Origin: Bacilli bacterium
Lineage (GTDB): Bacteria; Bacillota_I; Bacilli_A; RF39; UBA660
NCBI GenBank assembly: GCA_017544165.1
Contig: JAFYER010000002.1
Span: 69,228-133,227 of the forward strand
Length of the DNA: 64,000 bases
Direction: 5' to 3'
A program made the position numbers and the translations under genes. Shown one piece after another: positions 52,524 to 61,182 of this stretch. The notes beneath the pieces are model-generated. The model made no database searches, had not been told where the DNA came from, and saw nothing but the letters and a program-made list of their open reading frames with translations. How positions within the stretch are numbered: the stretch's first letter is position 1; each line of letters opens with the position of its first letter.

Positions 52524-52732
52524 TATTTTTCACCATCCATTTCTCTTTCTTTTAATACGGTTTTCATTCTAGCAATTTCTCTACGTAAAATGCGAAGTTC
52601 AGCAGGTTTTTCTAAAGTTCCTGATGATGCTTGCATTCTTTTTGTGAATAACTCTTCTTTCTTAGCTGTAATTTTCTTTTTTAGATCTTCACTAGACATT
52701 TTTCTAATTTCACTAATTTCCAAGAGTTTCAC
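52523..52732 (-). CDS. rpmC: 50S ribosomal protein L29
   Basis: A 69-residue helical protein with [22 protein letters not shown] and the conserved [18 protein letters not shown]. It overlaps rplP by 20 bases. It sits near the peptide exit tunnel. Confidence 0.96.
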   Translation of the reverse strand: MKLLEISEIRKMSSEDLKKKITAKKEELFTKRMQASSGTLEKPAELRILRREIARMKTVLKEREMDGEK

Positions 52733-53138
52733 TCTCCTTTGCTACGAATTTTGTTTTAAGTGGTAATTTATGAGAAGCAAGTCTTAATGCTTCACGAGCT
52801 GTTGCTTCGTCAACATCACTTATTTCAAACATAATTTTACCCTTTTTAACTACTGCTACCCATTCTTCTACGTTACCTTTACCTTTACCTTGACGAGTTT
52901 CTAGAGGTTTCTTAGTTCTAGGCATATGAGGGAAAATGTTAATATAAACTTTTCCTCCTCTTTTCATATAACGAGTCATCGCAATACGAGCAGCTTCAAT
53001 TTGACGAGCTGATATCCAAGTACCTTCAGTAGCTTGAAGACCATATTCGCCTTGTGTTAAGGTAGTATTTCCTTTTGCTTTACCTTCATAACTAAGTCTA
53101 TGACTTTTACGATACTTAGTTCTCTTTGGCATCAACAT
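52713..53138 (-). CDS. rplP: 50S ribosomal protein L16
   Basis: A 141-residue L16 starting [14 protein letters not shown]. It has [41 protein letters not shown] and [16 protein letters not shown], all conserved. It helps position A-site tRNA. The start overlaps rpsC by 23 bases and the end overlaps rpmC, a tightly packed arrangement. Confidence 0.97.
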   Translation of the reverse strand: MLMPKRTKYRKSHRLSYEGKAKGNTTLTQGEYGLQATEGTWISARQIEAARIAMTRYMKRGGKVYINIFPHMPRTKKPLETRQGKGKGNVEEWVAVVKKGKIMFEISDVDEATAREALRLASHKLPLKTKFVAKESETLGN

Positions 53139-53799
53139 TTGAATCTACCTCCTTTTTTACTGTTTTCTTTCTAACAGGTAGGATTTCATCTTTATAAATC
53201 CAAACCTTTACACCGATTTTTCCATATGTAGTATTGGCTTCGCTAGTAGCGTAGTCAACATCTGCTCTAATTGTATGTAAAGGAACTGTTCCTTCAGTGT
53301 AACCTTCAGTACGAGCCATTTCAGCTCCACCAAGTCTTCCGGAAACAGCTGTTTTTATACCTTTAGCTCCAGCTTTCATTGTGTTTCTAATAGCTCTTTT
53401 TTGAACACTTCTAAATGGTGCTCTATTTTCAATTTGCATTGCGATGCTATCAGCAACTAATTGTGCATTTAAATCTGGATTCTTTTCTTCAACGATATTG
53501 ATGTAAACATCTTCTTTAACTAATTTAGATATTTTCTTACGTAATTTTTCAATATCTTCACCACCACGTCCGATAATAACACCAGGTTTAGCAGTTGTTA
53601 AAGTTAGTTCACAACGATCTTTCTTTCTCTCGATGATTACTTTTGATATAGCAGCATCCTTTAAATTCTTTTCAATATATTCACGGATTTTGATATCCTT
53701 TAATAATTTTTGAGAATAATCTTTGTCTGCATACCATCTTGAATCCCAATCTTTATTAACACCGATACGATATCCTATTGGATTAACTTTTTGTCCCAT
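53116..53799 (-). CDS. rpsC: 30S ribosomal protein S3
   Basis: A 227-residue S3 with the start [17 protein letters not shown], the KH-domain [18 protein letters not shown] and the C-terminal domain [19 protein letters not shown] short charged tail ends it. It lines the mRNA entry channel. Its first base overlaps the rplV stop. Confidence 0.97.
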   Translation of the reverse strand: MGQKVNPIGYRIGVNKDWDSRWYADKDYSQKLLKDIKIREYIEKNLKDAAISKVIIERKKDRCELTLTTAKPGVIIGRGGEDIEKLRKKISKLVKEDVYINIVEEKNPDLNAQLVADSIAMQIENRAPFRSVQKRAIRNTMKAGAKGIKTAVSGRLGGAEMARTEGYTEGTVPLHTIRADVDYATSEANTTYGKIGVKVWIYKDEILPVRKKTVKKEVDSNVDAKEN

Positions 53800-54146
53800 T
53801 ATTCTAAAGCCTCCTTGTTATCAGTTACATATACTACGATATGGCTTGTTCTCTTATCGTGTCTATCAACATTTCCACGAGAAGCGAATTGAATTCTTTT
53901 ATAAATAGGTCCAGGATTAATAAAGCATTTACTAATAACTAAGTCTTTTTCTTCAGCTCCATTATTGTTAACAGCGTTAGCAACAGCGGAATTTAAAACC
54001 TTTAGAATAAGACCACTAGCTTTAGTATTAGTGTTTTCTAGAATGCCTCTTGCAGCATCAACACTTTTACCTCTGATTAAATCCATTGTCATTCTTGCAA
54101 GACGAGGTTTAATCATAGCAGTTTTATGAATTGCATATGTTTCCAT
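53799..54146 (-). CDS. rplV: 50S ribosomal protein L22
   Basis: A 115-residue L22 with [20 protein letters not shown], the extended loop ([19 protein letters not shown], shorter than in some species) and the closing strand [10 protein letters not shown]. The loop reaches the exit tunnel near the macrolide site. It lies nine bases after rpsS. Confidence 0.96.
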   Translation of the reverse strand: METYAIHKTAMIKPRLARMTMDLIRGKSVDAARGILENTNTKASGLILKVLNSAVANAVNNNGAEEKDLVISKCFINPGPIYKRIQFASRGNVDRHDKRTSHIVVYVTDNKEALE

Positions 54147-54154
54147 GTTTCCTC

Positions 54155-54418
54155 CTATTTATTTCCAGCATGACCAGTAAATTTACGAGTTTGTGAAAAT
54201 TCGCCTAATTTATGACCAACCATTTCTTCAGTTATATAAACTGGAATAAAGTCTTTACCATTATGAACTGCAAGAGTATGTCCTACAAATTCTGGATAAA
54301 TAGTACTTCTTCTTGACCAAGTTTTAATAACTGTCTTTTTATTTTCTTCGTTCATTTTATTTACTTTTTTAAGAAGACTTTCTTCAACAAAAGCACCTTT
54401 TTTTAAACTTCTTGCCAT
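54155..54418 (-). CDS. rpsS: 30S ribosomal protein S19
   Basis: An 87-residue S19 with [17 protein letters not shown], the conserved [20 protein letters not shown] and [15 protein letters not shown]. It forms the head with S13. It lies nine bases after rplB. Confidence 0.98.
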   Translation of the reverse strand: MARSLKKGAFVEESLLKKVNKMNEENKKTVIKTWSRRSTIYPEFVGHTLAVHNGKDFIPVYITEEMVGHKLGEFSQTRKFTGHAGNK

Positions 54419-54426
54419 ATATCCTC

Positions 54427-55257
54427 CTATTTTGACTTCCTACTAATGATTAGCTTACTAGAAGCTTTCTTAGGTTTACGTGTCTTATGACCAAGTGCAG
54501 GTTTACCCCAAGGTGTCATTGGACTCTTACGTCCGATTGGAGCACGACCTTCACCACCACCATGAGGGTGATCGTTAGGGTTCATAACAGAACCTCTATT
54601 TGTTGGTCTAATACCCATATGTCTTTTTCTTCCGGCTTTACCTAAGTTAACAAGATTAATATCTTCATTACCAACAACACCGATTGTTGCATAGCATACG
54701 CCTAATACTTTTCTTGTTTCACCAGATTGAAGTCTTAGAAGAACATATTTACCTTCACGGCCTAGAATTTGAGCAGAAGTTCCAGCACTACGACATAGTT
54801 CTGCACCCTTACCAGGACGAAGTTCAATACAGTGAACAACTGTACCTACAGGTATGTTTTGAAGTGGTAGAGCATTACCAATTTTAATATCAGCATTCTC
54901 ACCATTTTCAATTATTGCACCAACAGTTAAATCTTTTGGAGCAATGATATATCTTTTTTCACCATCGCGATAATTAATTAACGCAATGTTTGCTGTTCTA
55001 TTTGGATCATATTCGATTGAAGCAACTTTACCAGTAACACCAAATTTATTTCTTTTGAAATCAATAACACGGTATTTTTGTTTATTGCCACCGCCGATAT
55101 GACGAACAGTCATTCTTCCTTGGTTATTTCTTCCACCAGTTTTTTTCTTAGTTTGTAATAAACTTTTTGTTGGCTTATTTGTAGTAAGTTCTTCATTAAC
55201 TAATGTAGACATTCCTCTTTGACCATTTGTAACTGGTTTGTAATGTTTAATTGCCAT
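54427..55257 (-). CDS. rplB: 50S ribosomal protein L2
   Basis: A 276-residue L2, full standard length. It has the start [39 protein letters not shown], the RNA-binding core and the C-terminal [19 protein letters not shown] that carries the conserved peptidyl-transferase-associated His. It lies 15 bases after rplW. Confidence 0.98.
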   Translation of the reverse strand: MAIKHYKPVTNGQRGMSTLVNEELTTNKPTKSLLQTKKKTGGRNNQGRMTVRHIGGGNKQKYRVIDFKRNKFGVTGKVASIEYDPNRTANIALINYRDGEKRYIIAPKDLTVGAIIENGENADIKIGNALPLQNIPVGTVVHCIELRPGKGAELCRSAGTSAQILGREGKYVLLRLQSGETRKVLGVCYATIGVVGNEDINLVNLGKAGRKRHMGIRPTNRGSVMNPNDHPHGGGEGRAPIGRKSPMTPWGKPALGHKTRKPKKASSKLIISRKSK

Positions 55258-55272
55258 TTGTAATCCTCCTTA

Positions 55273-55548
55273 CTACATTTCTATAGAAGAACCATCTTTT
55301 AAAGTAACAATTGCTTTTTTATAAGTTTTAGTTCTTCCAGAGTATTTTCCAACTCTTCTTTTCTTAGATTTAGTATTTAATGTATTAACACTTGCTACTG
55401 AAACGTTGAAAGCTTCTTCGATAGCTTTTTTAATTTCGTCTTTAGTAGCAGTATCAACTACTTTAAATGTATAAACGTTATTTTGTCTATTAGCCATAGA
55501 CTTTTCAGTAATAACTGGTGCAATAATAATATCACTATAATGTTTCAT
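55273..55548 (-). CDS. rplW: 50S ribosomal protein L23
   Basis: A 91-residue L23 with DIIIAPVITEKSMANRQNN, the helix KDEIKKAIEEAFNV and the RRVGKYSGRTKTYKKAIV loop that forms the docking site for trigger factor and SRP. It starts on the last base of rplD. Confidence 0.97.
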   Translation of the reverse strand: MKHYSDIIIAPVITEKSMANRQNNVYTFKVVDTATKDEIKKAIEEAFNVSVASVNTLNTKSKKRRVGKYSGRTKTYKKAIVTLKDGSSIEM

Positions 55549-56171
55549 TATTTAAGCACCTCCTCAATTTGTTTTAAACTTGCTTCATCAACTACTAGAA
55601 CATCTGCATTGACAACATCAAATACGTTTAATTCATCTGCAAATAACACTAATACATTGTCAAGATTTCTTGTAGCCATGTATAAATTTTCAGCATCTTC
55701 GTTTGCTACGAATAAGATTTTACCTTCTAAAGATAAATCCTTTAATAATTTATTAGCATCCTTTGTCTTAAGAGAATCTAATACGAGATTTTCTAATACA
55801 ACTAAGTTTTTAGATGCAACTTTTTCACTTAATGCACTCTTAAGTGCTAATACTCTTTCTTTTCTATTAATTTTGAAACCGTAATCGCGAGGGTTTACAC
55901 CACCAGCAACTGCGCCACCACGCCATTGAGTTGAACGTGTTGATCCTTGTCTAGCACGGCCAGTCCCTTTTTGCTTCCAAGGTTTTCTTCCTCCACCAGA
56001 AACTTCGCTTCTAGTTTTAGTTTTAGCTGTACCTTGTCTTGAAGCATCAAGTTGTAATCTAATTGCCTTTTTCATGCTAGCAGCATTTGCTTCAACGTTC
56101 CAAACGCTATCTGCTAAAGTGATGTCTTTAACTTTTTCGCCTTTTAGGTTTTTAATTGCTATTTTTGTCAT
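55548..56171 (-). CDS. rplD: 50S ribosomal protein L4
   Basis: A 207-residue L4 with RQGTAKTKTRSEVSGGGRKPW, the tunnel-facing loop KQKGTGRARQGSTRSTQWRGG and the C-terminal DELNVFDVVNADVLVVDE. In some bacteria L4 represses the S10 operon through its leader. It follows rplC by 18 bases. Confidence 0.97.
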   Translation of the reverse strand: MTKIAIKNLKGEKVKDITLADSVWNVEANAASMKKAIRLQLDASRQGTAKTKTRSEVSGGGRKPWKQKGTGRARQGSTRSTQWRGGAVAGGVNPRDYGFKINRKERVLALKSALSEKVASKNLVVLENLVLDSLKTKDANKLLKDLSLEGKILFVANEDAENLYMATRNLDNVLVLFADELNVFDVVNADVLVVDEASLKQIEEVLK

Positions 56172-56189
56172 TTTAAATCCTTTCTAAGA

Positions 56190-56993
56190 CTACTTGTCTT
56201 CCTCTTCTTTAGCATCTTCATTAGTATTTTCTTCTTCAGTAGTTTCTTCTACTGTTTCTTCTGCTGGAGCTTCCTCTACAGTTACTTCTTCAGTAGCAAC
56301 TTCTTCTACTACTTCATCAACAACTGTTTCAGCATCCTCATATTCCATAAGTTCTTCAGCTTTTCTAGGTTTTTCACCTTTAACTGCAGTTTTAATTAAT
56401 ACTAATGAATTTCTTACGCCAGGAACATTACCGCTAATTAACATATAATTTTCAGCTGGGTTAACTTCTATTACTTCAAGATTTTGAATAGTAACAGTTT
56501 CTACACCCATATGACCTGGTAAATTTTTACCCTTTAATACTCTTTTTGGAAGCATTGTTCCAAGTGAACCCGGTCTTCTATGATAGTGAGAACCATGTCC
56601 CATAGGTCCTCTTGATTGATTGTGTCTTTTAATAACACCTTGAAAACCTTTACCTTTAGTAGTACCAGTAACGTCTACTACTTCACCGCTAGCAAATACA
56701 TCTACACTAACAGCATCTCCAACATTATAAGAGCCTTCATAATCTCTTATTTCTTTTAAGAAGCGCTTAGGAGTAGTGTTTGCTTTTTTTGCATTGCCAA
56801 TTTCAGCTCTAGTTGCATTTTTTTCTTTCTTTTCAAATACGCCAAGTTGAATAGCGTTATAACCATTCTTTTCAGTGGTTTTAACTTGCATTACTACGTT
56901 TGGTTCAACTTCTACTACTGTAACAGGAATAAGTTTACCATCTTTAGTAAATACTTGAGTCATTCCAACTTTGCGCCCTAAGATTCCTTTCAT
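56190..56993 (-). CDS. rplC: 50S ribosomal protein L3 with acidic C-terminal extension
   Basis: The first 210 residues are normal L3: [20 protein letters not shown], the [18 protein letters not shown] loop near the peptidyl-transferase centre and [14 protein letters not shown]. They are followed by about 55 extra residues made mostly of Glu, Val and Thr ([17 protein letters not shown]). Ordinary L3 stops near residue 210, so this 267-residue form is unusual. The tail is in frame and ends with a normal stop; it is probably disordered and surface-exposed. Confidence 0.96.
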   Translation of the reverse strand: MKGILGRKVGMTQVFTKDGKLIPVTVVEVEPNVVMQVKTTEKNGYNAIQLGVFEKKEKNATRAEIGNAKKANTTPKRFLKEIRDYEGSYNVGDAVSVDVFASGEVVDVTGTTKGKGFQGVIKRHNQSRGPMGHGSHYHRRPGSLGTMLPKRVLKGKNLPGHMGVETVTIQNLEVIEVNPAENYMLISGNVPGVRNSLVLIKTAVKGEKPRKAEELMEYEDAETVVDEVVEEVATEEVTVEEAPAEETVEETTEEENTNEDAKEEEDK

Positions 56994-57015
56994 TTTAATT
57001 TTCCTTTCTTTCTAA

Positions 57016-57324
57016 TTATAATTTTATGTTGATATCAACGCCACTTGGTAAATCTAAATGAGCAAGAGCATCAACCGTCTCTTTACTTGGGTTTTTAATA
57101 TCGATAAGTCTCTTGTGAGTTCTTCTTTCGAATTGTTCACGAGCATCCTTATATTTGTGTACAGCTCTAAGTACAGTAAATTTTTCAATTTCTGTAGGAA
57201 GAGGTACAGGTCCAGATATTTCTCCCCCAGTTCTCTTTACAGTTTCACATATTTTTCCAGCAGCTACATCAAGTGCTCTATGATCATATGCTTTTAATGT
57301 AATACGAACTTGTCCTTTTGACAT
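57016..57324 (-). CDS. rpsJ: 30S ribosomal protein S10
   Basis: A 102-residue S10, the exact usual length. It has [21 protein letters not shown], the [24 protein letters not shown] loop and RTHKRLIDI. It also serves as NusE in antitermination. First gene of the S10-spc-alpha run, which reads continuously to rplQ at 43.4 kb. Confidence 0.98.
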   Translation of the reverse strand: MSKGQVRITLKAYDHRALDVAAGKICETVKRTGGEISGPVPLPTEIEKFTVLRAVHKYKDAREQFERRTHKRLIDIKNPSKETVDALAHLDLPSGVDINIKL

Positions 57325-57448
57325 TATTACACGTCTCCTTTCGCCTATATCTAGTATAGACTTGCTCGACGCAAATTACCTGAAACGTATAAGCAATATT
57401 ACCAACTTTGCCAAGCGTATCAGCAACCTCGCGTGTCTTTGCAGTCAT
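57284..57448 (-). CDS. Possible leader-encoded small ORF overlapping rpsJ
   Basis: A 54-codon frame starting [18 protein letters not shown] in the S10 leader and ending inside rpsJ in another frame. A GGTGAG site lies five bases before its ATG. Codon use is G+C-richer than the neighbours, and the predicted transcription start is only a few bases upstream of the ATG. It could be a leader peptide or simply part of a structured leader; no homologue is known to me. Confidence 0.3.
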   Translation of the reverse strand: MTAKTREVADTLGKVGNIAYTFQVICVEQVYTRYRRKETCNNVKRTSSYYIKSI

Positions 57449-57452
57449 ACAC
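57325..57452 (-). promoter_or_regulatory. S10-operon leader
   Basis: The roughly 128-nt leader has clearly higher G+C than other spacers here, with segments such as CACGCGAGGTTGCTGATACG and TTTGCGTCGAGC that can pair. It is a candidate for ribosomal-protein autoregulation, but I see no match to a named S10-leader motif. Confidence 0.45.
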
Positions 57453-57457
57453 TCACC

Positions 57458-57487
57458 ATATTATCATAAAAGATATGCGAAAATCAA
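57458..57487 (-). promoter_or_regulatory. Promoter of the S10-spc-alpha run
   Basis: On the minus strand TTGATT (57482-57487) is followed after 18 bp by TAATAT (57458-57463), or after 16 bp by GATAAT (57460-57465). Confidence 0.55.
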
Positions 57488-57504
57488 GCATAAAATCACA
57501 AAAA

Positions 57505-57523
57505 AACTGGATTTTCTCCAGTT
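57505..57523 (-). terminator. Terminator of gpmI
   Basis: AACTGGA and TCCAGTT form a perfect seven-base stem with a five-base loop at the gpmI stop; the minus strand continues with seven T residues. Confidence 0.9.
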
Positions 57524-59015
57524 ATTCTTCAATTAATGATTCACTTGTCATCTGACTAGGTATGGCAATATCCATATAATCAAGAATTGTCGGTGCAACA
57601 TTTGTTAAATCGCCATCATCTCTAAGCTTTACCTTTTGATCACTAATAATGAATGGAACTTTAGCAAGAGAGTGGGTTGTACATATGCTTCCATCATCAT
57701 TAATCATCGTATCGCAATTGCCATGATCTGCCATCAATATAATTGTATAAAAATTATCTTCAGCAGATTCTATTAATTTGCCTAAACAGACATCTACTGC
57801 CATGCACGCTTTAGTCGCAGCATCCATATCACCGGTATGGCCAACCATGTCGGGATTAGCAAAATTAACAAAGATAAAATCATAATCTTTTTCCATACAT
57901 TCAATTACTTTTCGACATACAGCAACACAGCTCATCTCCGGTTTTAAATCATAGGTGGCTACCTGCGGTGATTCAATATGAAATTTATCGCATCCTTCGA
58001 CTTTACCATTAAATCCGCCATCAAAGAAATATGTTACATGAGGATATTTTTCGCTTTCTGCTACCCTAGCTTGTTTTAAACCTAATTTAGAAAAATAAAT
58101 ACCAAGAGGATTATCAACAACTTCTTCAGGGATAAAAGCATTTGTTTTTATAGCTTTATCAATAGGAAATAGTGTGTATACTGGTAAATTAGTGTATCCT
58201 CTAGTTGCAAATCCTTCGAATTTTGAACCGTTGACAAGAGCATCCAAAAATTGTTTTGCTCTATCAGCTCGATAATTTATCCATATAACTGAGTCGCCCT
58301 CTTGAATAATGCCATCATCAGCACATACTAAAGGTTTTATAAATTCATCAGTAGTATTATTTGCATAACTATCTTCAATGGCCTTTTTGATATCAATTAT
58401 ATGTTTACCAATTCCTTTAGCAACAACATCGTAAAATACTTTAGTTCTATCATATTTGTTATCACGATCCATAGCATAAAATCTACCACATAAGGTTGCT
58501 ATTTTACCAACACCATGTTTTTTAATTAAATCTTCGATTGTTTTAACATAATTATAAGAAACATCAACAGCAGTATCTCTTCCATCAGTAATTAAATGAA
58601 AATAAATCTTATTAAAACCCCGACTAACTAATAATTCATACATTTGAATAAAATGCGTAATACTAGCATGAATATTGCCATCACTACAAAGACCTACTAA
58701 ATGAACTCTTTTATTAGGATTACTTACTAGTTCACTAAAAGCAGGTGAACTATCAGGACTATTAAAAAAGTCCGAAATCTTATCCATATTGGATTTAATA
58801 AGACGGCCTGCCCCAATTGTCATATGGCCTACCTCGCTATTACCCATTTGTCCTTTTAAAAGCCCAACTCTTTCTTCCGATGCATAAAGGGTTGTATGGG
58901 GATACTTATTCCAAAAGCCCTCGAAATTGTGCATATTAGCAGCCTTTACAGCATTGCCTTTTACTTCATCACGAATACCAAAGCCATCAAATATTATTGT
59001 TAATATCTTTTTCAT
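57522..59015 (-). CDS. gpmI: 2,3-bisphosphoglycerate-independent phosphoglycerate mutase
   Basis: A 497-residue manganese-dependent iPGM. It has the alkaline-phosphatase-like metal site DGFGIRDEVKGNAV, the catalytic Ser in MGNSEVGHMTIGAGR, RFYAMDRDNKYDRT, NFANPDMVGHTGD and ADHGNCDTM. It interconverts 3- and 2-phosphoglycerate. It stands between the S10 leader and spo0A with its own terminator. AGAGAGTGAT precedes the ATG. Confidence 0.97.
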   Translation of the reverse strand: MKKILTIIFDGFGIRDEVKGNAVKAANMHNFEGFWNKYPHTTLYASEERVGLLKGQMGNSEVGHMTIGAGRLIKSNMDKISDFFNSPDSSPAFSELVSNPNKRVHLVGLCSDGNIHASITHFIQMYELLVSRGFNKIYFHLITDGRDTAVDVSYNYVKTIEDLIKKHGVGKIATLCGRFYAMDRDNKYDRTKVFYDVVAKGIGKHIIDIKKAIEDSYANNTTDEFIKPLVCADDGIIQEGDSVIWINYRADRAKQFLDALVNGSKFEGFATRGYTNLPVYTLFPIDKAIKTNAFIPEEVVDNPLGIYFSKLGLKQARVAESEKYPHVTYFFDGGFNGKVEGCDKFHIESPQVATYDLKPEMSCVAVCRKVIECMEKDYDFIFVNFANPDMVGHTGDMDAATKACMAVDVCLGKLIESAEDNFYTIILMADHGNCDTMINDDGSICTTHSLAKVPFIISDQKVKLRDDGDLTNVAPTILDYMDIAIPSQMTSESLIEE

Positions 59016-59077
59016 ATGATCACTCTCTTATCATACCAATGATAACATAATCACATCAAAAACTCAAACATTAAAAA

Positions 59078-59102
59078 ATGTGCTTATTATTTCAAAGCAC
59101 AT
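59078..59102 (-). terminator. Terminator of spo0A
   Basis: ATGTGCTT and AAGCACAT form a perfect eight-base stem overlapping the stop region, followed by TTTTTT on the minus strand. Confidence 0.85.
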
Positions 59103-59842
59103 CTTGTTAGCTTAATACGATCAGCAATAGTTGACAAGAATTCTGAATTAGTAGGTTTTGCTTTATCACAGCTGACACTAAAACCGAAAAGCTCTTCCAT
59201 TAAAGCTAAGTCTCCTCTTATCCAGCTTACTTCAATTGCGTGTCTTATTGCTCTTTCAACTCGCGAGGGAGTTGTATCATATTTATATGCTATCTGAGGA
59301 TATATCTCCTTAGTTATAAATGACAAATTGTCATTGTTATAAATCATTATTATTCCATCTCTAATATATTTATAACCCCTAATATGCGAGGGTATACCTA
59401 AATTATGCAGAATATCACTTATTTCTAAATCAATATTTTCATTTTTTCTTGGATTCGTTGTCTTAGTTGTAAATAAATCTTTAATTCGTTTTTCTAATGC
59501 TAAAATACTAAATGGTTTCAAGATATAATACGAAACACTATAGTTTGAACATCGGTTGATTACTATTTCATCCTTATAATTCGATAGGACTATAATCTTC
59601 TTGTTAATGTTTCTTTCTTTTAGTTCGGATAGGAATGTTAGTCCATCAATTCCTGGGATTAAAATATCCATTATTATTAAGTCAATTTCCCCTTGATGGT
59701 TTACAACGTAGTTTAATGCCGCATCACCGCTTGTAAAAACAGCTGTTATCTTAACACTTTCACTACTTGCAAAATGAGATTTTAAGTTGTTTATTACCAT
59801 ACTGCTGTCATCAATAATTACTGCTTTAATAACTTTGTTCAT
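59087..59842 (-). CDS. spo0A: Sporulation master regulator Spo0A
   Basis: A 251-residue response regulator. The receiver domain has the acidic pair Asp11-Asp12, the phospho-acceptor Asp59 in LIIMDILIPG and Lys109 in YYILKPF. The C-terminal DNA-binding domain contains TTPSRVERAIRHAIEVSW (191-207) and KAKPTNSEFL, which are essentially diagnostic. Phosphorylated Spo0A binds TGTCGAA boxes to start sporulation. One such box occurs upstream at 59959. The gene lies between pgk and gpmI, an unusual neighbourhood. GGAAAGAGAG lies before the ATG. Confidence 0.96.
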   Translation of the reverse strand: MNKVIKAVIIDDSSMVINNLKSHFASSESVKITAVFTSGDAALNYVVNHQGEIDLIIMDILIPGIDGLTFLSELKERNINKKIIVLSNYKDEIVINRCSNYSVSYYILKPFSILALEKRIKDLFTTKTTNPRKNENIDLEISDILHNLGIPSHIRGYKYIRDGIIMIYNNDNLSFITKEIYPQIAYKYDTTPSRVERAIRHAIEVSWIRGDLALMEELFGFSVSCDKAKPTNSEFLSTIADRIKLTRCALK

Positions 59843-59958
59843 AGTTCAAAAGTCTCTCTTTCCTAAAAACAAACTAAGCACGTAATTAAATTATAAATTA
59901 TATATTTTTAAAAATCTATTAAAATAGATGTATAATCGTGTCTAATAATGTAAATCAA

Positions 59959-59965
59959 TGTCGAA
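59959..59965 (+). promoter_or_regulatory. 0A box-like heptamer upstream of spo0A
   Basis: TGTCGAA, the exact Spo0A-binding consensus, lies in the spo0A-pgk spacer about 117 bases before the spo0A start, on the strand opposite to the gene. The heptamer also occurs by chance in coding DNA here, so autoregulation is only a suggestion. Confidence 0.35.
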
Positions 59966-59974
59966 AATAAAAGA

Positions 59975-61102
59975 TTATCCTTTGTTTATGTAATCAATTG
60001 CTGTCAATTTTTTAGAAGAAACATACTCTAAAGAGGCCCCACCACCACTTGATAAAAAATTAAAACAATCTTCTAAACCATATTTATGAATAACATTTAA
60101 GGTATCTCCGCCACCTGCTACCTTATATGCATCTATTTCCCTTAAATAAGAAAATAAATCCACTGTTCCTTTAGCAAATCTTTCAACTTCAAACTTACCA
60201 CATGTACCATTAACAAATATCGTCTTGCACATACCTAATACATTTTTATATTTAGTAATCGATTTTAAACCCAAATCTAATATACTTGTTCCATCAAAAA
60301 CAAAATCAATAGGTAAAATTATCTTTTCCCGATACTTTTCTACAAGCTCTTTTAATTTATTTAATATTTCCCCATCTTTAGTATATAGGCTATCGCCAAC
60401 ATCGTATCCTAAAGCATAAAGAAACGAATTAGCAATACCTCCACCAATTAATAAGAAATCAATATTTGGAAGCAGTTCTTCAATATAAGGAAGTTTATCA
60501 TCTACTTTAGCACCACCCATAAACACAGCATATGGATGTTCAGGTTCTATTACTTTAGAAAGGCCTTCCATTTCCTCTTTGACAAGAAGTCCGAAATAAG
60601 ATGGGATAAACTTTGATATTCCTGCAACCGAGGAATGAAGACGATGAAGACTACCAAAAGCATCACAAACAAACACATCACCTAGGGCACTCCAATATTT
60701 AGCAAGGTTTTCATCATTACTGCTTTCTAATTTTTCTGGGTAATCACAAAAACGAACATTTTCAAGCATAACTATTTCTTTCGGTTTTAAATCCTTACAT
60801 TTATTTAATACTTCCATACCAACCGGATTATCAATAAAATCAATAGTTCTTCCCAATAATTGGGATAATTTATCAGCAACTATTTTTAAACTTTTATTTA
60901 TCTTATCCTCTCTTGATTTAACTCTTCCTAAATGACTTAAAATAATAAGACTATTATTACCATCTAATAAAAACTTAATTGTTTTTAAAGATTTTTCAAT
61001 ACGAGTTGTATCGCTAATAACACCATTTTCAATAGGAACATTTAAATCAAGCCTTAATAATACCTTTTTATTTTGAATATCTACTTCATCAATATACTTC
61101 AC
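59975..61102 (-). CDS. pgk: Phosphoglycerate kinase
   Basis: About 375 residues. It starts VKYIDEVDIQNKKVLLRLDLNVP (first residue read as Met from a GTG), then SHLGRV, a GDVFVCDAFGSLHRLHSS strand, FMGGAKVDDKL and the C-terminal GGGDTLNVI and SSGGGASLE nucleotide-binding loops. It makes ATP from 1,3-bisphosphoglycerate. GTG 61102 has an AGGGTGAT site with standard spacing; the longer frame reads through the gapA terminator and is not protein. It lies downstream of gapA with an attenuating hairpin between. Confidence 0.95.
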   Translation of the reverse strand: MKYIDEVDIQNKKVLLRLDLNVPIENGVISDTTRIEKSLKTIKFLLDGNNSLIILSHLGRVKSREDKINKSLKIVADKLSQLLGRTIDFIDNPVGMEVLNKCKDLKPKEIVMLENVRFCDYPEKLESSNDENLAKYWSALGDVFVCDAFGSLHRLHSSVAGISKFIPSYFGLLVKEEMEGLSKVIEPEHPYAVFMGGAKVDDKLPYIEELLPNIDFLLIGGGIANSFLYALGYDVGDSLYTKDGEILNKLKELVEKYREKIILPIDFVFDGTSILDLGLKSITKYKNVLGMCKTIFVNGTCGKFEVERFAKGTVDLFSYLREIDAYKVAGGGDTLNVIHKYGLEDCFNFLSSGGGASLEYVSSKKLTAIDYINKG

Positions 61103-61161
61103 ATTAATCACCCTATCTTTTAATTTAAGTTTATCAAAATGACCATTTATTATCAAGAAAA

Positions 61162-61182
61162 AAGATGTTATTCAAACATCTT
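61162..61182 (-). terminator. Terminator or attenuator between gapA and pgk
   Basis: AAGATGTT pairs with AACATCTT (61175-61182) over a short loop at the gapA stop; on the minus strand TTTTTTCTT follows. Confidence 0.75.
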
